A stretch of 64,000 nt of DNA from Perlabentimonas gracilis (GTDB taxonomy: Bacteria > Bacteroidota > Bacteroidia > Bacteroidales > Tenuifilaceae). Shown here in pieces: positions 34,501-39,839 of this stretch. The stretch lies in assembly GCF_011174675.1 (NCBI RefSeq), contig NZ_JAANIG010000013.1, forward strand, positions 31,048-95,047. The letters are read 5' to 3'. The notes below the pieces were generated by a model. It searched no databases, was not told the origin of the DNA, and saw only the letters and a program-made list of their open reading frames with translations. The translations under genes and the position numbers were made by a program. Positions within the stretch are counted from its first letter, which is position 1. Each line of letters opens with the position of its first letter.

Positions 34501-35355
34501 ACAGTTGATGAAGGTGCTAACGGAACCGCTGTTACAGCCCTTCCTGCTACGGGTTACCACTTTGTGAAGTGGAGCGATGGTGTAACCGCCAACCCACGTA
34601 CCGACGAGAACGTGACTGCGGATATTACCGTTGAAGCTGAGTTTGCAATTAACACCTACACGCTCACTTACACTGCTGGTGACAATGGCTCGCTTACAGG
34701 TGAAACCACCCAAACAGTAAACCATGGTGCCAACGGAACAGCGGTAGAAGCCGTTGCTGCTACAGGCTACCACTTTGTGAAGTGGAACGACGGTGTAACC
34801 GCCAACCCACGTACCGATGTTAATGTAACCGCTGATATTACCGTTGAAGCTGAGTTTGCAGTGACAACCTACACTTTAACATTTGTTGTGCTTGATAAGG
34901 ACCAGCAGGCCATTGCGAATGCAAGAATAAGCATTAATGGTGCCGACCTTACAACAGATAGTGAGGGTAAAGCAGAGGTAGACCTCGCAAACGGTACCTA
35001 CGACTATGCTGTTGAACTGGAGGGATACGAAACAGTTAGCGATGAGGTTACAATTTACAACGCCAATAAAGAAGTTACCATTAATATGGTAAATGTTGGT
35101 GCAGCAATCAATTCGCTTGCCGATGTTAGGGTATATCCAAACCCATTCTCTAGCAGATTAGTTATTGGAAATGCCGAGAGTGTTACACGAGTTGAGATCA
35201 CCAATATGATTGGTCAAAACCTATACCGTCATACTTTTGTGTCGGGTGAGCATGAGCTAATTGTGCCAACCTCGTCACTAAAGGCTGGAGTCTATCTCGT
35301 GTCAATTTATACTAACGATGGAAAACGAACTGTTAGAAAGGTTATAAGGGAATAA
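25567..35355 (+). CDS. Giant secreted subtilisin-like (S8) peptidase with adhesive domain mosaic and T9SS sorting domain
   Basis: 3262 residues. Signal peptide 1-19; prodomain to about 215. The S8 catalytic triad is Asp244 (GIWDGS), His268 (EHGQHVSG) and Ser447 (GTSMACP). C-terminal to it come a P-domain/fibronectin-like region and several CARDB-like domains (about 988-1095, 1228-1325, 1488-1595). A CUB-like domain lies at about 1100-1215 and a GEVED domain at about 1332-1483 (DWNNDGDYTNDGG). A LamG-like domain spans about 1600-1790 and MBG-like beta domains 2011-2175. Two carboxypeptidase-regulatory domains sit near 2176-2254 and 3100-3177. Seven InlB-type B repeats alternate with two cleaved-adhesin/MAM-like domains. 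The C-terminal 80 residues (VRVYPNPFSSRL..., LKAGVYLVSI) are a type-A T9SS sorting signal. The protein should therefore be exported and attached to the cell surface. Confidence 0.95.
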   Translation: MRKLYLLLVILVVSIFTYGQDVLSVGSGTLESRENVKEILSGEQQLHRGVKFMEQYYVVLTFESIPNQEKKDALAKQGITLLSYIGNNTYYATIKSTDEVAIQKQLVSSSVLSVLPVDPMWKIAPQLLKGAIPEHAKVTNDIVRVSVIVFDTADKSTIERELKSKGFRINSMALEFNIVNIELPLVKLMEFAAIPWVKWIEFVAPPMELDNNRGRSMTRSNILSSNLMGQRELTGKGVNVGIWDGSIEAHPDLGDRLVSKEFEYMSEHGQHVSGTLAGAGLIDPKGKGMAPGATVYAWNFNTQQNGLSVQQEMLMSARDNGVVITSNSYGVPMSEARCTSPVDYNATDLQLDQLVGFYPVLAHVFSVGNDQQACMTSTGSLYGTSTKRAKNAIFVGALDHLTGMTNFSSWGPTNDGRIIPHISTFGDWVYSTVYGNTYDGEYWSGTSMACPATSGTLALLYERYKQIYGDFPIASLAKAAILNTAEDKGNPGPDYAFGYGSLDGQRAVELIEKNRFFVGSVDNGEQNTHTINVPAGAKELRVMLVWSDYHGVSASKALINDLDLTVISGSNTFLPWVLNPANPSANATPGVDRLNNQEQVTLTNPNPGSYTITVNGFHIPQGPQEYALVYEYYMPTLTVTHPNGSEKFSPGEMPVVRWSSLGYEGDYTLQLSTDNGQTYQTIASNIPNSQKDYIITIPNTITDKALVRVIQNGTMDVSDAPFSIMPATSNLNLTPADCGGANWQLNWEAVDGAAKYIVLKANVGEGYYYEIGETASTSFDLPELTTDRNIYSVAAVSASNVVSERAYAVIANPSLPLDLQEVGFPFEEDFTKYPSDYVKVTAGSALVHTYEATLFAYSAAQNINLKGKADNPWNSTGDLFQSNPNNVGKATICEIDAINISGNLFFRFAGLLQNTGENNARMRVRVNGENLTNTYGQTELAATGTGQNIMYYNLADYVGTKFTLEIEAVLRNDGDMLRAGHFLLWQPEFDAGITSITVPSPSKDLSTSETISIRVRNYSGEEIANVPVSYTVNGGSIVNEVIEGPIAPFSNFDYNFVNKANLSQEDVLFTIEATVSVEGDETPSNNSRSAQTTRFGNYYVMPKTNTGNTLVATAEPTIFTDDGGKVMNYSNAVNGAVVINPTTTGKKVKIKFTEFNVEDNYDILRIRSGNLSTSPIIATLTGSELPEDIYSLASDGSLRVEFISDAEGTRSGWVAEVTEVDASEVVTDNTYTLSMLSNYNGNYSAPNNIRITVKNNTTEPVTNVPVRYRVDDGEWVNGVIPTIAGGASQAYTFAQQLTIPELGTAFTLTAEVTAEDGLMTDNVISRALLSDKYCFSYSSGSSWSGGGLFLITNVAKGEESNPTSAAAQGGTAPQYFRSTVFPLYKDLDNEAITVNINAHRTGGKIGIWVDWNNDGDYTNDGGPYSVNTTEGVTSYNIAIPVPSGTEPGMYFVRIRATTHSTLAPCASEYSNNGEVEDYMVRVFNSYPTTLDVAPIATNLANGSNLTANETVTVTIQNNASVPVSNFNVAMSVNEAPEVVETVTDEIPAFGTYEYTFTATADLSEAGPHTVEIYTQLTDDQDTDNDLLVANIFNEKPAVDGFFALNFDGVNDAVNAGTLGGTNLQSYTYEAWINPASYGGHGGPIGFGRLFEGKAATIFLHGTTNTNYPDQCLVISTGGGSYHTNANSISLNEWQHVAVSFDNVSKALKVYLNGVEIPVVVKTAATTIDNNAASSLYIGNNSGLARPFEGIIDIARVWSVAKSQADVAANMHTSVAGSANLIAEFLFNEGYFNSKTYSGSIEASILNADISISESSIWVEPSVDLISFAHATQVVDWYQVNGNHYRLEVENETDLSSLAPTFKASMPGAVVTVSGVTQTSGVSTVDFSNSLVTPIEYVVTATYQGKTLTNTYTIDVIKEPSMACELLTFSIPSLGIEPSTVAMNMEFDVDASTDITSLVTNFTISDEARAYVNNVEIFTGSSIDYTNPVVIEVVAANNRTIGYYNISLRKQQTITWEPATLAKNYGDPEFTLEATSNTPQDIYYTSNNPEVISVVLNRATVVGVGSATITAYQLASNSFAEATPVAKEFSVAKAPLTITADDHTIEFSDAIPELTMSFSGFVNGENESVIDELPSISTTAVQNSPAGVYPITLTGGNDNNYSITLNNGTLRIIDVDAFDVNFSVTYSGNPDQGVNININGIDLTTDVNGEATIKLKAGTYEYIATKTGREDYSGSVTVVDAAQAVDIVLLAPLPIFTITYTTDGNGSITGNTTQSVKQGFDGTEVTASPKLGYEFDKWSDDVTTATRKEENVQGDISVTALFKLKVYTLTYITGTNGTIIGDDVQYVEHGASGTEVEVIPADGYSFVKWSDGVTDNPRTDVNVMMDKTVTAEYTKIYSLPYTQTFDGTTLPEDWENVDNNASGGVWQFKAATKNGSTLAGSSANYAILDSDFYGMGQAQDADLISPTFDLTSYSAVNLKFNHYYRHYSSSATVSYSINGGAWVEIQKWIITTANSVEFDQAIDAVAGQGNVRFKWNFQGSWGYYWLVDDIEITGTSAAGEYTVTYRAGDNGTLQGATDGIITQVVTAGENGPTVTAVPNAGFAFYQWSDGVIDNPRTDVVIRDIDVTAIFGSDCSPITSLPYFEDFNASTSAPDCWNAPANANGKTWTFGPGSYTVSSGNSAYFDGMSVGFGETETAELVSATFDLSGQSQAYLSFRHLHYPILGSTAKVMYSDDNGATWSELSVWTGDVWMQHVSIEIPTLSSTVKFKWEITCNSLNLGWYIDDVEVRTEPTVMLTYNAQEAQDENEDWYSMGYIDGNRTQVLVVGEDATSVTAVPYEGFRFTQWSDGVTDNPRTDLNVTETKTITAWFEAIPMYAVSYGIIGSNGTLNAAAGGTEIITGSTIAEGTEVVFTATPEVGYRVKEWTNNGVPVAENVTNTYIISSIMLDADVTVEFESIPTYTLTYTAGANGTITGEATQTVDEGANGTAVTALPATGYHFVKWSDGVTANPRTDENVTADITVEAEFAINTYTLTYTAGDNGSLTGETTQTVNHGANGTAVEAVAATGYHFVKWNDGVTANPRTDVNVTADITVEAEFAVTTYTLTFVVLDKDQQAIANARISINGADLTTDSEGKAEVDLANGTYDYAVELEGYETVSDEVTIYNANKEVTINMVNVGAAINSLADVRVYPNPFSSRLVIGNAESVTRVEITNMIGQNLYRHTFVSGEHELIVPTSSLKAGVYLVSIYTNDGKRTVRKVIRE
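32326..34869 (+). repeat. Seven InlB-type B repeats within the subtilase gene
   Basis: Units end in variants of WSDGVTDNPRTD, at about 32452, 32668, 33379, 34096, 34333 (divergent), 34567 and 34780. The last two units have a period of exactly 213 bases (34444, 34657, 34870 are equivalent points) and are almost identical at DNA level over GTGAAGTGGARCGAYGG and beyond, indicating a recent duplication. Confidence 0.85.
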
Positions 35356-35378
35356 TTTAGGTTGTTTAGTTAGGGATT

Positions 35379-35408
35379 AAGGGCTGCCTTTTTTGGGCAG
35401 CCCTTTTT
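35379..35408 (+). terminator. Rho-independent terminator after the subtilase gene
   Basis: An 8-base perfect stem, GGGCTGCC (35381-35388) with GGCAGCCC (35396-35403), is followed by a T run and lies 25 bases after the subtilase stop codon. Confidence 0.9.
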
Positions 35409-35482
35409 CTTTGTACTTAAATAGTCAAGCTGAAGGAATATAGAGTTAGTGGCTTTGTACGATCTATTTTTTAATAAATTGC

Positions 35483-35490
35483 TACATTTG
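35483..35490 (+). promoter_or_regulatory. Bacteroidota -7 box for the mlaE-mlaF-like operon
   Basis: TACATTTG matches the Bacteroidota -7 consensus TAnnTTTG, 15 bases before the permease start codon. A TTTG at 35454-35457 could be the -33 element, though the 25-base spacing is longer than usual. Confidence 0.5.
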
Positions 35491-35505
35491 TAAAAAAATT
35501 ACCAA

Positions 35506-36246
35506 ATGAACCTGTTCCACACCATAGGTCAATACATCCTATTCCTGGGGAAGGTGGTTGCAAAACCTGAGAAGTGGAAAATTTTTTATCGCGACACCGT
35601 AAAGGAGATCGATAAGCTGGGCATAAACTCCATTGGGATAGTAGCCATTATTTCAGCCTTTATGGGTGCTGTTATTACCATTCAAACTGCCTACAATACC
35701 GAAAACCCCTTGCTTCCCAACTACCTTATAGGTGTTGCTGCGCGCGATAGCATTTTGCTTGAATTCTCATCTACAATAGTAGCCCTTATTCTGGCGGGAA
35801 AGGTGGGGAGTAATATTGCTTCCGAAATTGGCACCATGCGGATTAGCGAGCAAATAGATGCCCTAGAGATAATGGGTGTCAACTCAGCCAGTCATCTTGT
35901 ACTGCCCAAAATACTTGCGGCTATGCTATTCAACCCTTTCCTGTGTATAATGAGCAATGCTGTTGGTATTATTGGTGGATGGGCTGTGGGCATCCTTACC
36001 GGTGTAATCACCACCCAGCAATACATCGAAGGTATACTGTACGCTTTTATTCCATACTACATTATATACGGGGTAATCAAAACCATTGTTTTTGCCTTTA
36101 TCATCACTAGCGTTTCCGCATTTTACGGATACTATGTGTCAGGAGGATCGCTTGAGGTGGGCCGGTCTAGCACAAAGGCGGTGGTGCATAGCAGCGTAGT
36201 AATTTTATTGTTCAACCTTATTTTAACCCAACTGCTGTTATCATGA
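35506..36246 (+). CDS. MlaE-family lipid ABC transporter permease
   Basis: A 246-residue permease with about five hydrophobic segments. MlaE/YrbE signatures are visible: FMGAVITIQTAYN, GKVGSNIASEIGTMRISEQIDALEIMGVN and LVLPKILAAMLFNPFL. The family moves phospholipids between the inner and outer membranes to keep outer-membrane lipid asymmetry. The ATPase gene overlaps by 4 bases. No MCE-domain (MlaD) gene follows here. Confidence 0.93.
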   Translation: MNLFHTIGQYILFLGKVVAKPEKWKIFYRDTVKEIDKLGINSIGIVAIISAFMGAVITIQTAYNTENPLLPNYLIGVAARDSILLEFSSTIVALILAGKVGSNIASEIGTMRISEQIDALEIMGVNSASHLVLPKILAAMLFNPFLCIMSNAVGIIGGWAVGILTGVITTQQYIEGILYAFIPYYIIYGVIKTIVFAFIITSVSAFYGYYVSGGSLEVGRSSTKAVVHSSVVILLFNLILTQLLLS

Positions 36247-37001
36247 TTAGGGTGCAGAATATATCCAAATCGTTTCTCGACCGCATTGTGCTAAAGGATA
36301 TTACGGCAAGGTTCGAAAGCGGGAAAACCAACCTAATAATAGGGCAGAGTGGTTCGGGCAAAACCGTGCTCATGAAATCGATTGTTGGGCTGCACGAGGT
36401 AGATCATGGCGAGATATACTACGGCGATACTCTTTTTAACAATCTGAATTTTAAGGAGAAGAAAAGACTTCGGCAGAAAGTGGGTATGCTTTTTCAGGGT
36501 GCTGCACTATTTGATTCGGCTACCGTTGAGGAGAATGTGATGTACCCCCTAGAGATGTTCACCGAAATGACCAGCGAGGAGAAACTCGAAAGGGCAAATT
36601 TTTGCCTACAAAGGGTAAATATGGATAACACCAACAACCTGTTTCCATCGGAGCTAAGCGGGGGGATGAAAAAGCGTGTTGCCATTGCACGGGCCATTGC
36701 GCTTAACCCCAAATACTTATTTTGCGATGAGCCCAACTCCGGACTCGACCCCAAAACCTCAATCCTTATCGACAACCTGATAAAGGAGATAACCGAGGAG
36801 TATGGCATAACAACCATTGTGAACACCCACGACATGAACTCGGTGATGGGAATTGGTGATAATATCATCTTCATATATCAAGGTGAGAAGTGGTGGGAAG
36901 GCACCAAGGAGGAGATATTGAACTCCGACAACAAGGAGCTAAACGAATTTGTTTTTGCCTCCGAGCTAGCCAAGCAAATTCGCTATGGACACAAGGCCTA
37001 G
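36243..37001 (+). CDS. MlaF-like ABC transporter ATP-binding protein
   Basis: 252 residues. Walker A is IGQSGSGKTVL, the Q loop MLFQGAALFDSATVEENVMYPL, the ABC signature LSGGMKKRVAIARAIA, Walker B YLFCDEPNSGLDP and the switch His is in NTHDMNS. The sequence FQGAALFDSATVEENV is characteristic of MlaF/Ttg2A ATPases. It pairs with the permease immediately upstream. Confidence 0.94.
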   Translation: MIRVQNISKSFLDRIVLKDITARFESGKTNLIIGQSGSGKTVLMKSIVGLHEVDHGEIYYGDTLFNNLNFKEKKRLRQKVGMLFQGAALFDSATVEENVMYPLEMFTEMTSEEKLERANFCLQRVNMDNTNNLFPSELSGGMKKRVAIARAIALNPKYLFCDEPNSGLDPKTSILIDNLIKEITEEYGITTIVNTHDMNSVMGIGDNIIFIYQGEKWWEGTKEEILNSDNKELNEFVFASELAKQIRYGHKA

Positions 37002-37040
37002 CCCTTTGCAAAGCACAATTTTCACATTCTAAATCTTTGT

Positions 37041-37048
37041 TATCTTTG
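37041..37048 (+). promoter_or_regulatory. Bacteroidota -7 box for trpS
   Basis: TATCTTTG fits TAnnTTTG, 26 bases before the trpS start codon. No convincing -33 element was found at the usual spacing. Confidence 0.45.
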
Positions 37049-37074
37049 CAAATATTTTCAAAAATTTTATTGCT

Positions 37075-38064
37075 ATGGATATTGTTGTAAGCGGAATCAG
37101 ATCGACTGGTAAACTCCATTTGGGCAACTACTTTGGTGCCCTAAAAAACTTTGTGAAAATGCAGCACGAGAACAAGTGCTACTTTTTTATTGCCGATTAC
37201 CACTCGCTTACAACCCATCCAACCCCCGAGAACCTTCATGGTTCCGTTAAGCAGGTGCTTGCCGAGTACCTGGCCTGTGGACTCGACCCCGAGGTGGCCA
37301 CGCTTTATGTACAAAGCGATATTCCAGAGATACCAGAACTTTACCTGCTTCTGAATATGAACGCCTATCTGGGTGAGCTGGAGCGCTGCACATCGTTTAA
37401 GGATAAAATCCGTAATCAGGCCAACAATGTGAATGCTGGTCTACTTACCTATCCAACGCTTATGGCTGCCGATATAATAATACACAAGGCGCACAAGGTG
37501 CCCGTGGGTAAGGATCAGGAGCAGCACCTCGAGATGACCCGTACTTTTGCCAATCGTTTCAATAGGCTCTACAACGTGGAGTATTTCCCCGAGCCCGTGG
37601 CCTACAATTTTGGCGAGCAGCTAGTAAAAATTCCCGGTCTCGATGGTAGCGGAAAGATGGGGAAATCTGAGGGAAATGCCATTTACCTATCCGATGACCC
37701 TAAAACTATCCGCAAAAAGGTAATGAAAGCCGTTACCGATAGCGGACCCACTGAACCCAACCAGCCCAAGCCCGAACCCATTCAGAATCTGTTTACGCTC
37801 ATGAACGTAATTTCATCGTCCGATACCCAGCAGTATTTCAACGATAAGTACAACAGCTGCGAGATTAGGTATGGAGATATGAAAAAACAGCTTGCCGAGG
37901 ATATTGTAGCATTCACTGAGCCATTTTACACGCGAATAGAGTCAATCCTCGCCGACACCAACTATCTTCGCAAGGTGGCAAAAATGGGAGCAGAGAAGGC
38001 TCGCGAAAGCGCAACCCGAACAATTAAGGAGGTTAGAGAGATAATTGGGTTTAGGCAGTTTTAA
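37075..38064 (+). CDS. trpS: Tryptophan-tRNA ligase
   Basis: 329 residues, normal length for a class Ic synthetase. The HIGH-type motif appears as TGKLHLGNYFGAL near residue 10. The KMSKS-type loop is GSGKMGKSEGNAIYL near residue 200, and the Trp pocket region is ADIIIHKAHKVPVGKDQEQHLEM. It charges tRNA-Trp. It has its own -7 box and is followed by a shared terminator. Confidence 0.97.
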   Translation: MDIVVSGIRSTGKLHLGNYFGALKNFVKMQHENKCYFFIADYHSLTTHPTPENLHGSVKQVLAEYLACGLDPEVATLYVQSDIPEIPELYLLLNMNAYLGELERCTSFKDKIRNQANNVNAGLLTYPTLMAADIIIHKAHKVPVGKDQEQHLEMTRTFANRFNRLYNVEYFPEPVAYNFGEQLVKIPGLDGSGKMGKSEGNAIYLSDDPKTIRKKVMKAVTDSGPTEPNQPKPEPIQNLFTLMNVISSSDTQQYFNDKYNSCEIRYGDMKKQLAEDIVAFTEPFYTRIESILADTNYLRKVAKMGAEKARESATRTIKEVREIIGFRQF

Positions 38065-38104
38065 GTGTTGGCTTTTTTCAGAAAAGTAATACTCAAATCA
38101 TAAC

Positions 38105-38138
38105 GAAAGAGCTCCTCGGTCATCCGGGGAGCTCTTTC
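38105..38138. terminator. Bidirectional terminator between trpS and the convergent low-complexity gene
   Basis: A 15-base stem with one G-T pair: left arm 38105-38119 (GAAAGAGCTCCTCGG), loop TCAT, right arm 38124-38138. A-rich sequence on the left and T-rich sequence on the right arm allow action on both strands. Confidence 0.8.
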
Positions 38139-38157
38139 ATCGTTAAAGGATTGCTAA

Positions 38158-39585
38158 CTATCTGTTCCTGGTTCTGCTATTAGTACTGTTTTTTGAGTTG
38201 CTTTTCGATTCGCTTTTTGTAGCAGAACCCTTACTGCTTGAGCTTGTCGAGGAGCTAGCCTTTGCCGACGATCTGCTGCTCTGGCTTGGTTTTGCTTGTT
38301 GAGCCGATGAAGAGGACGACGATCGATTACTTCTGGAAACAGAGGGAGATGAACCCTTGTTGCTACTCGATGAGGATTTGTTAACCTCCCTGCTACTTGT
38401 TCGTTGTGTTGACGGCCTTGCCGTAGTTGTTGTATTCGACTGGCGTGTGCTTTGCCTAACGCTATTACCGCTAGTCTCTCTTCGATTGGAAGTATTTCCC
38501 GAGCGAACATCACTAGACGTATTATTACTTGTATTGCGTGTGCTTACCCTTGTGGTTTGGTTTGTGTTGCTTCGTTTGCTGTTGTCAACTCGTCTTATTG
38601 GGGTGGTAACCGTTGCACTGCCCGAGTTCCTATTACTTACCCTTGTGGTGTTATCTACCTTGGTTCTATCCTGTTTTCGGGTGGTGCTGTTTACCGAAGC
38701 GGTACCGGTGGTTGCTCTTTTCCGTTCCGATACCCTTTGGCTGGCAATCTTTTCGCCTGCGGATCTGGTTTCGGGTCGGGTGTATGTATCTCTATACCTG
38801 CCGTTGTTTACATTTACAACTACAGTTGAGGATGTACGCCTAACTCGTGAGTAGTAAACGGTTTGGTAGCGAGAGCTTCTGTAGTGTCTACAGTGTCTAT
38901 AATGCGCATAGTAGTGAGGGTGCCAATGCGAATGGTATCCGTAGTAATAGTGCCAGTAGTGTGGGTGCCATGGGTTCCAGTAGGAGGGGTAGTATCCCCA
39001 GCGCCATGCCGAACGCCATGGGCGATAGTATGGACTGTATACGTAAATAACTATAGGCCATTGCGAAACCTCGTAAAAAGTTGTTGATACAACATGACCA
39101 CCATAGTTTGTTTCGGCTATGTAAACGCTATTCCCACGGTAGCCTGGGTTGGGGGTTTCGGCATATACTGGCTCTACAATGTAGTTCGCACCATATAGAG
39201 CCTCATCGCCAATTAGCTGAATTTGTACCGCTCCGTTTGGGAATTTCTCAACCACAATAACTGCTACATCCTGATAGTCATGCTCGTTAAGTGCTACACG
39301 AAGAACAATGTTGTGCAAATCATCCTCAGCGTAATCGAGAACCATAATGTAGTCAACATAATTATCGTTGTTCAAATCGAGGTTGTTAACCATTTGCTCA
39401 GGGTCGTTAAGCTTGCGCTCAAATGCCTCAAGCGTTTCAGAGCTTTGGAAGAGATCCATCACGGCATAAAGGTTGAAGTTGTCACCGGGTAGTCCCAGAT
39501 ATTCCTTCGGCGAGCTTTGGGCCGCGACCATGCTTGTTCCTAGGGTTAGGAAAGCAAGAACTGTTATTTGAATTAGTTTTTTCAT
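38158..39585 (-). CDS. Exported low-complexity protein: conserved N-domain, His/Tyr/Trp-rich tract, basic Ser/Thr/Asn/Arg-rich tail
   Basis: 475 residues. A signal peptide (MKKLIQITVLAFLTLGTSMVAAQ) is followed by a folded domain of about 130 residues containing LDLNNDNYVDYIMVLDY, a Ca-binding-loop-like stretch. A tract at about 180-240 is very rich in Trp, His and Tyr (WNPWHPHYWHYYYGYHSHW). The last 220 residues are almost only Ser, Thr, Asn, Arg, Lys and Gln. I do not recognise a function. The N-domain belongs to a recurring Bacteroidota hypothetical type. The tail is strongly basic and probably disordered. Large open frames on the opposite strand here are side effects of the skewed composition. 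Confidence 0.8.
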   Translation of the reverse strand: MKKLIQITVLAFLTLGTSMVAAQSSPKEYLGLPGDNFNLYAVMDLFQSSETLEAFERKLNDPEQMVNNLDLNNDNYVDYIMVLDYAEDDLHNIVLRVALNEHDYQDVAVIVVEKFPNGAVQIQLIGDEALYGANYIVEPVYAETPNPGYRGNSVYIAETNYGGHVVSTTFYEVSQWPIVIYVYSPYYRPWRSAWRWGYYPSYWNPWHPHYWHYYYGYHSHWHPHYYAHYRHCRHYRSSRYQTVYYSRVRRTSSTVVVNVNNGRYRDTYTRPETRSAGEKIASQRVSERKRATTGTASVNSTTRKQDRTKVDNTTRVSNRNSGSATVTTPIRRVDNSKRSNTNQTTRVSTRNTSNNTSSDVRSGNTSNRRETSGNSVRQSTRQSNTTTTARPSTQRTSSREVNKSSSSSNKGSSPSVSRSNRSSSSSSAQQAKPSQSSRSSAKASSSTSSSSKGSATKSESKSNSKNSTNSRTRNR

Positions 39586-39839
39586 GGCTATATTATTTAA
39601 AGGGTTTTCGTTTTTATACTCACTATCAAAACCTATGCAGTTTTTTTATTGTAACAACTTTGGTAATCTTAGCTTTTATAATTAATTTCAATTATCAATC
39701 TGAATGTAAGTTAGTTTACAAATTACTACAAATCAAATACTATATTACGAAACGGTATTTTGAGCTTACCAACGTGTTTGTATAGCTATCTTCGTTCATT
39801 ATTGACATGGGGAAATCTGAAATAAAACGTTTAAAGTAA

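Noticed and set aside
38357..39087. Several open frames on the plus strand opposite the low-complexity gene
   Set aside because: They are the reverse complement of Ser/Arg/Asn/His/Tyr-rich codons; they give Leu/Val-rich nonsense without family features.
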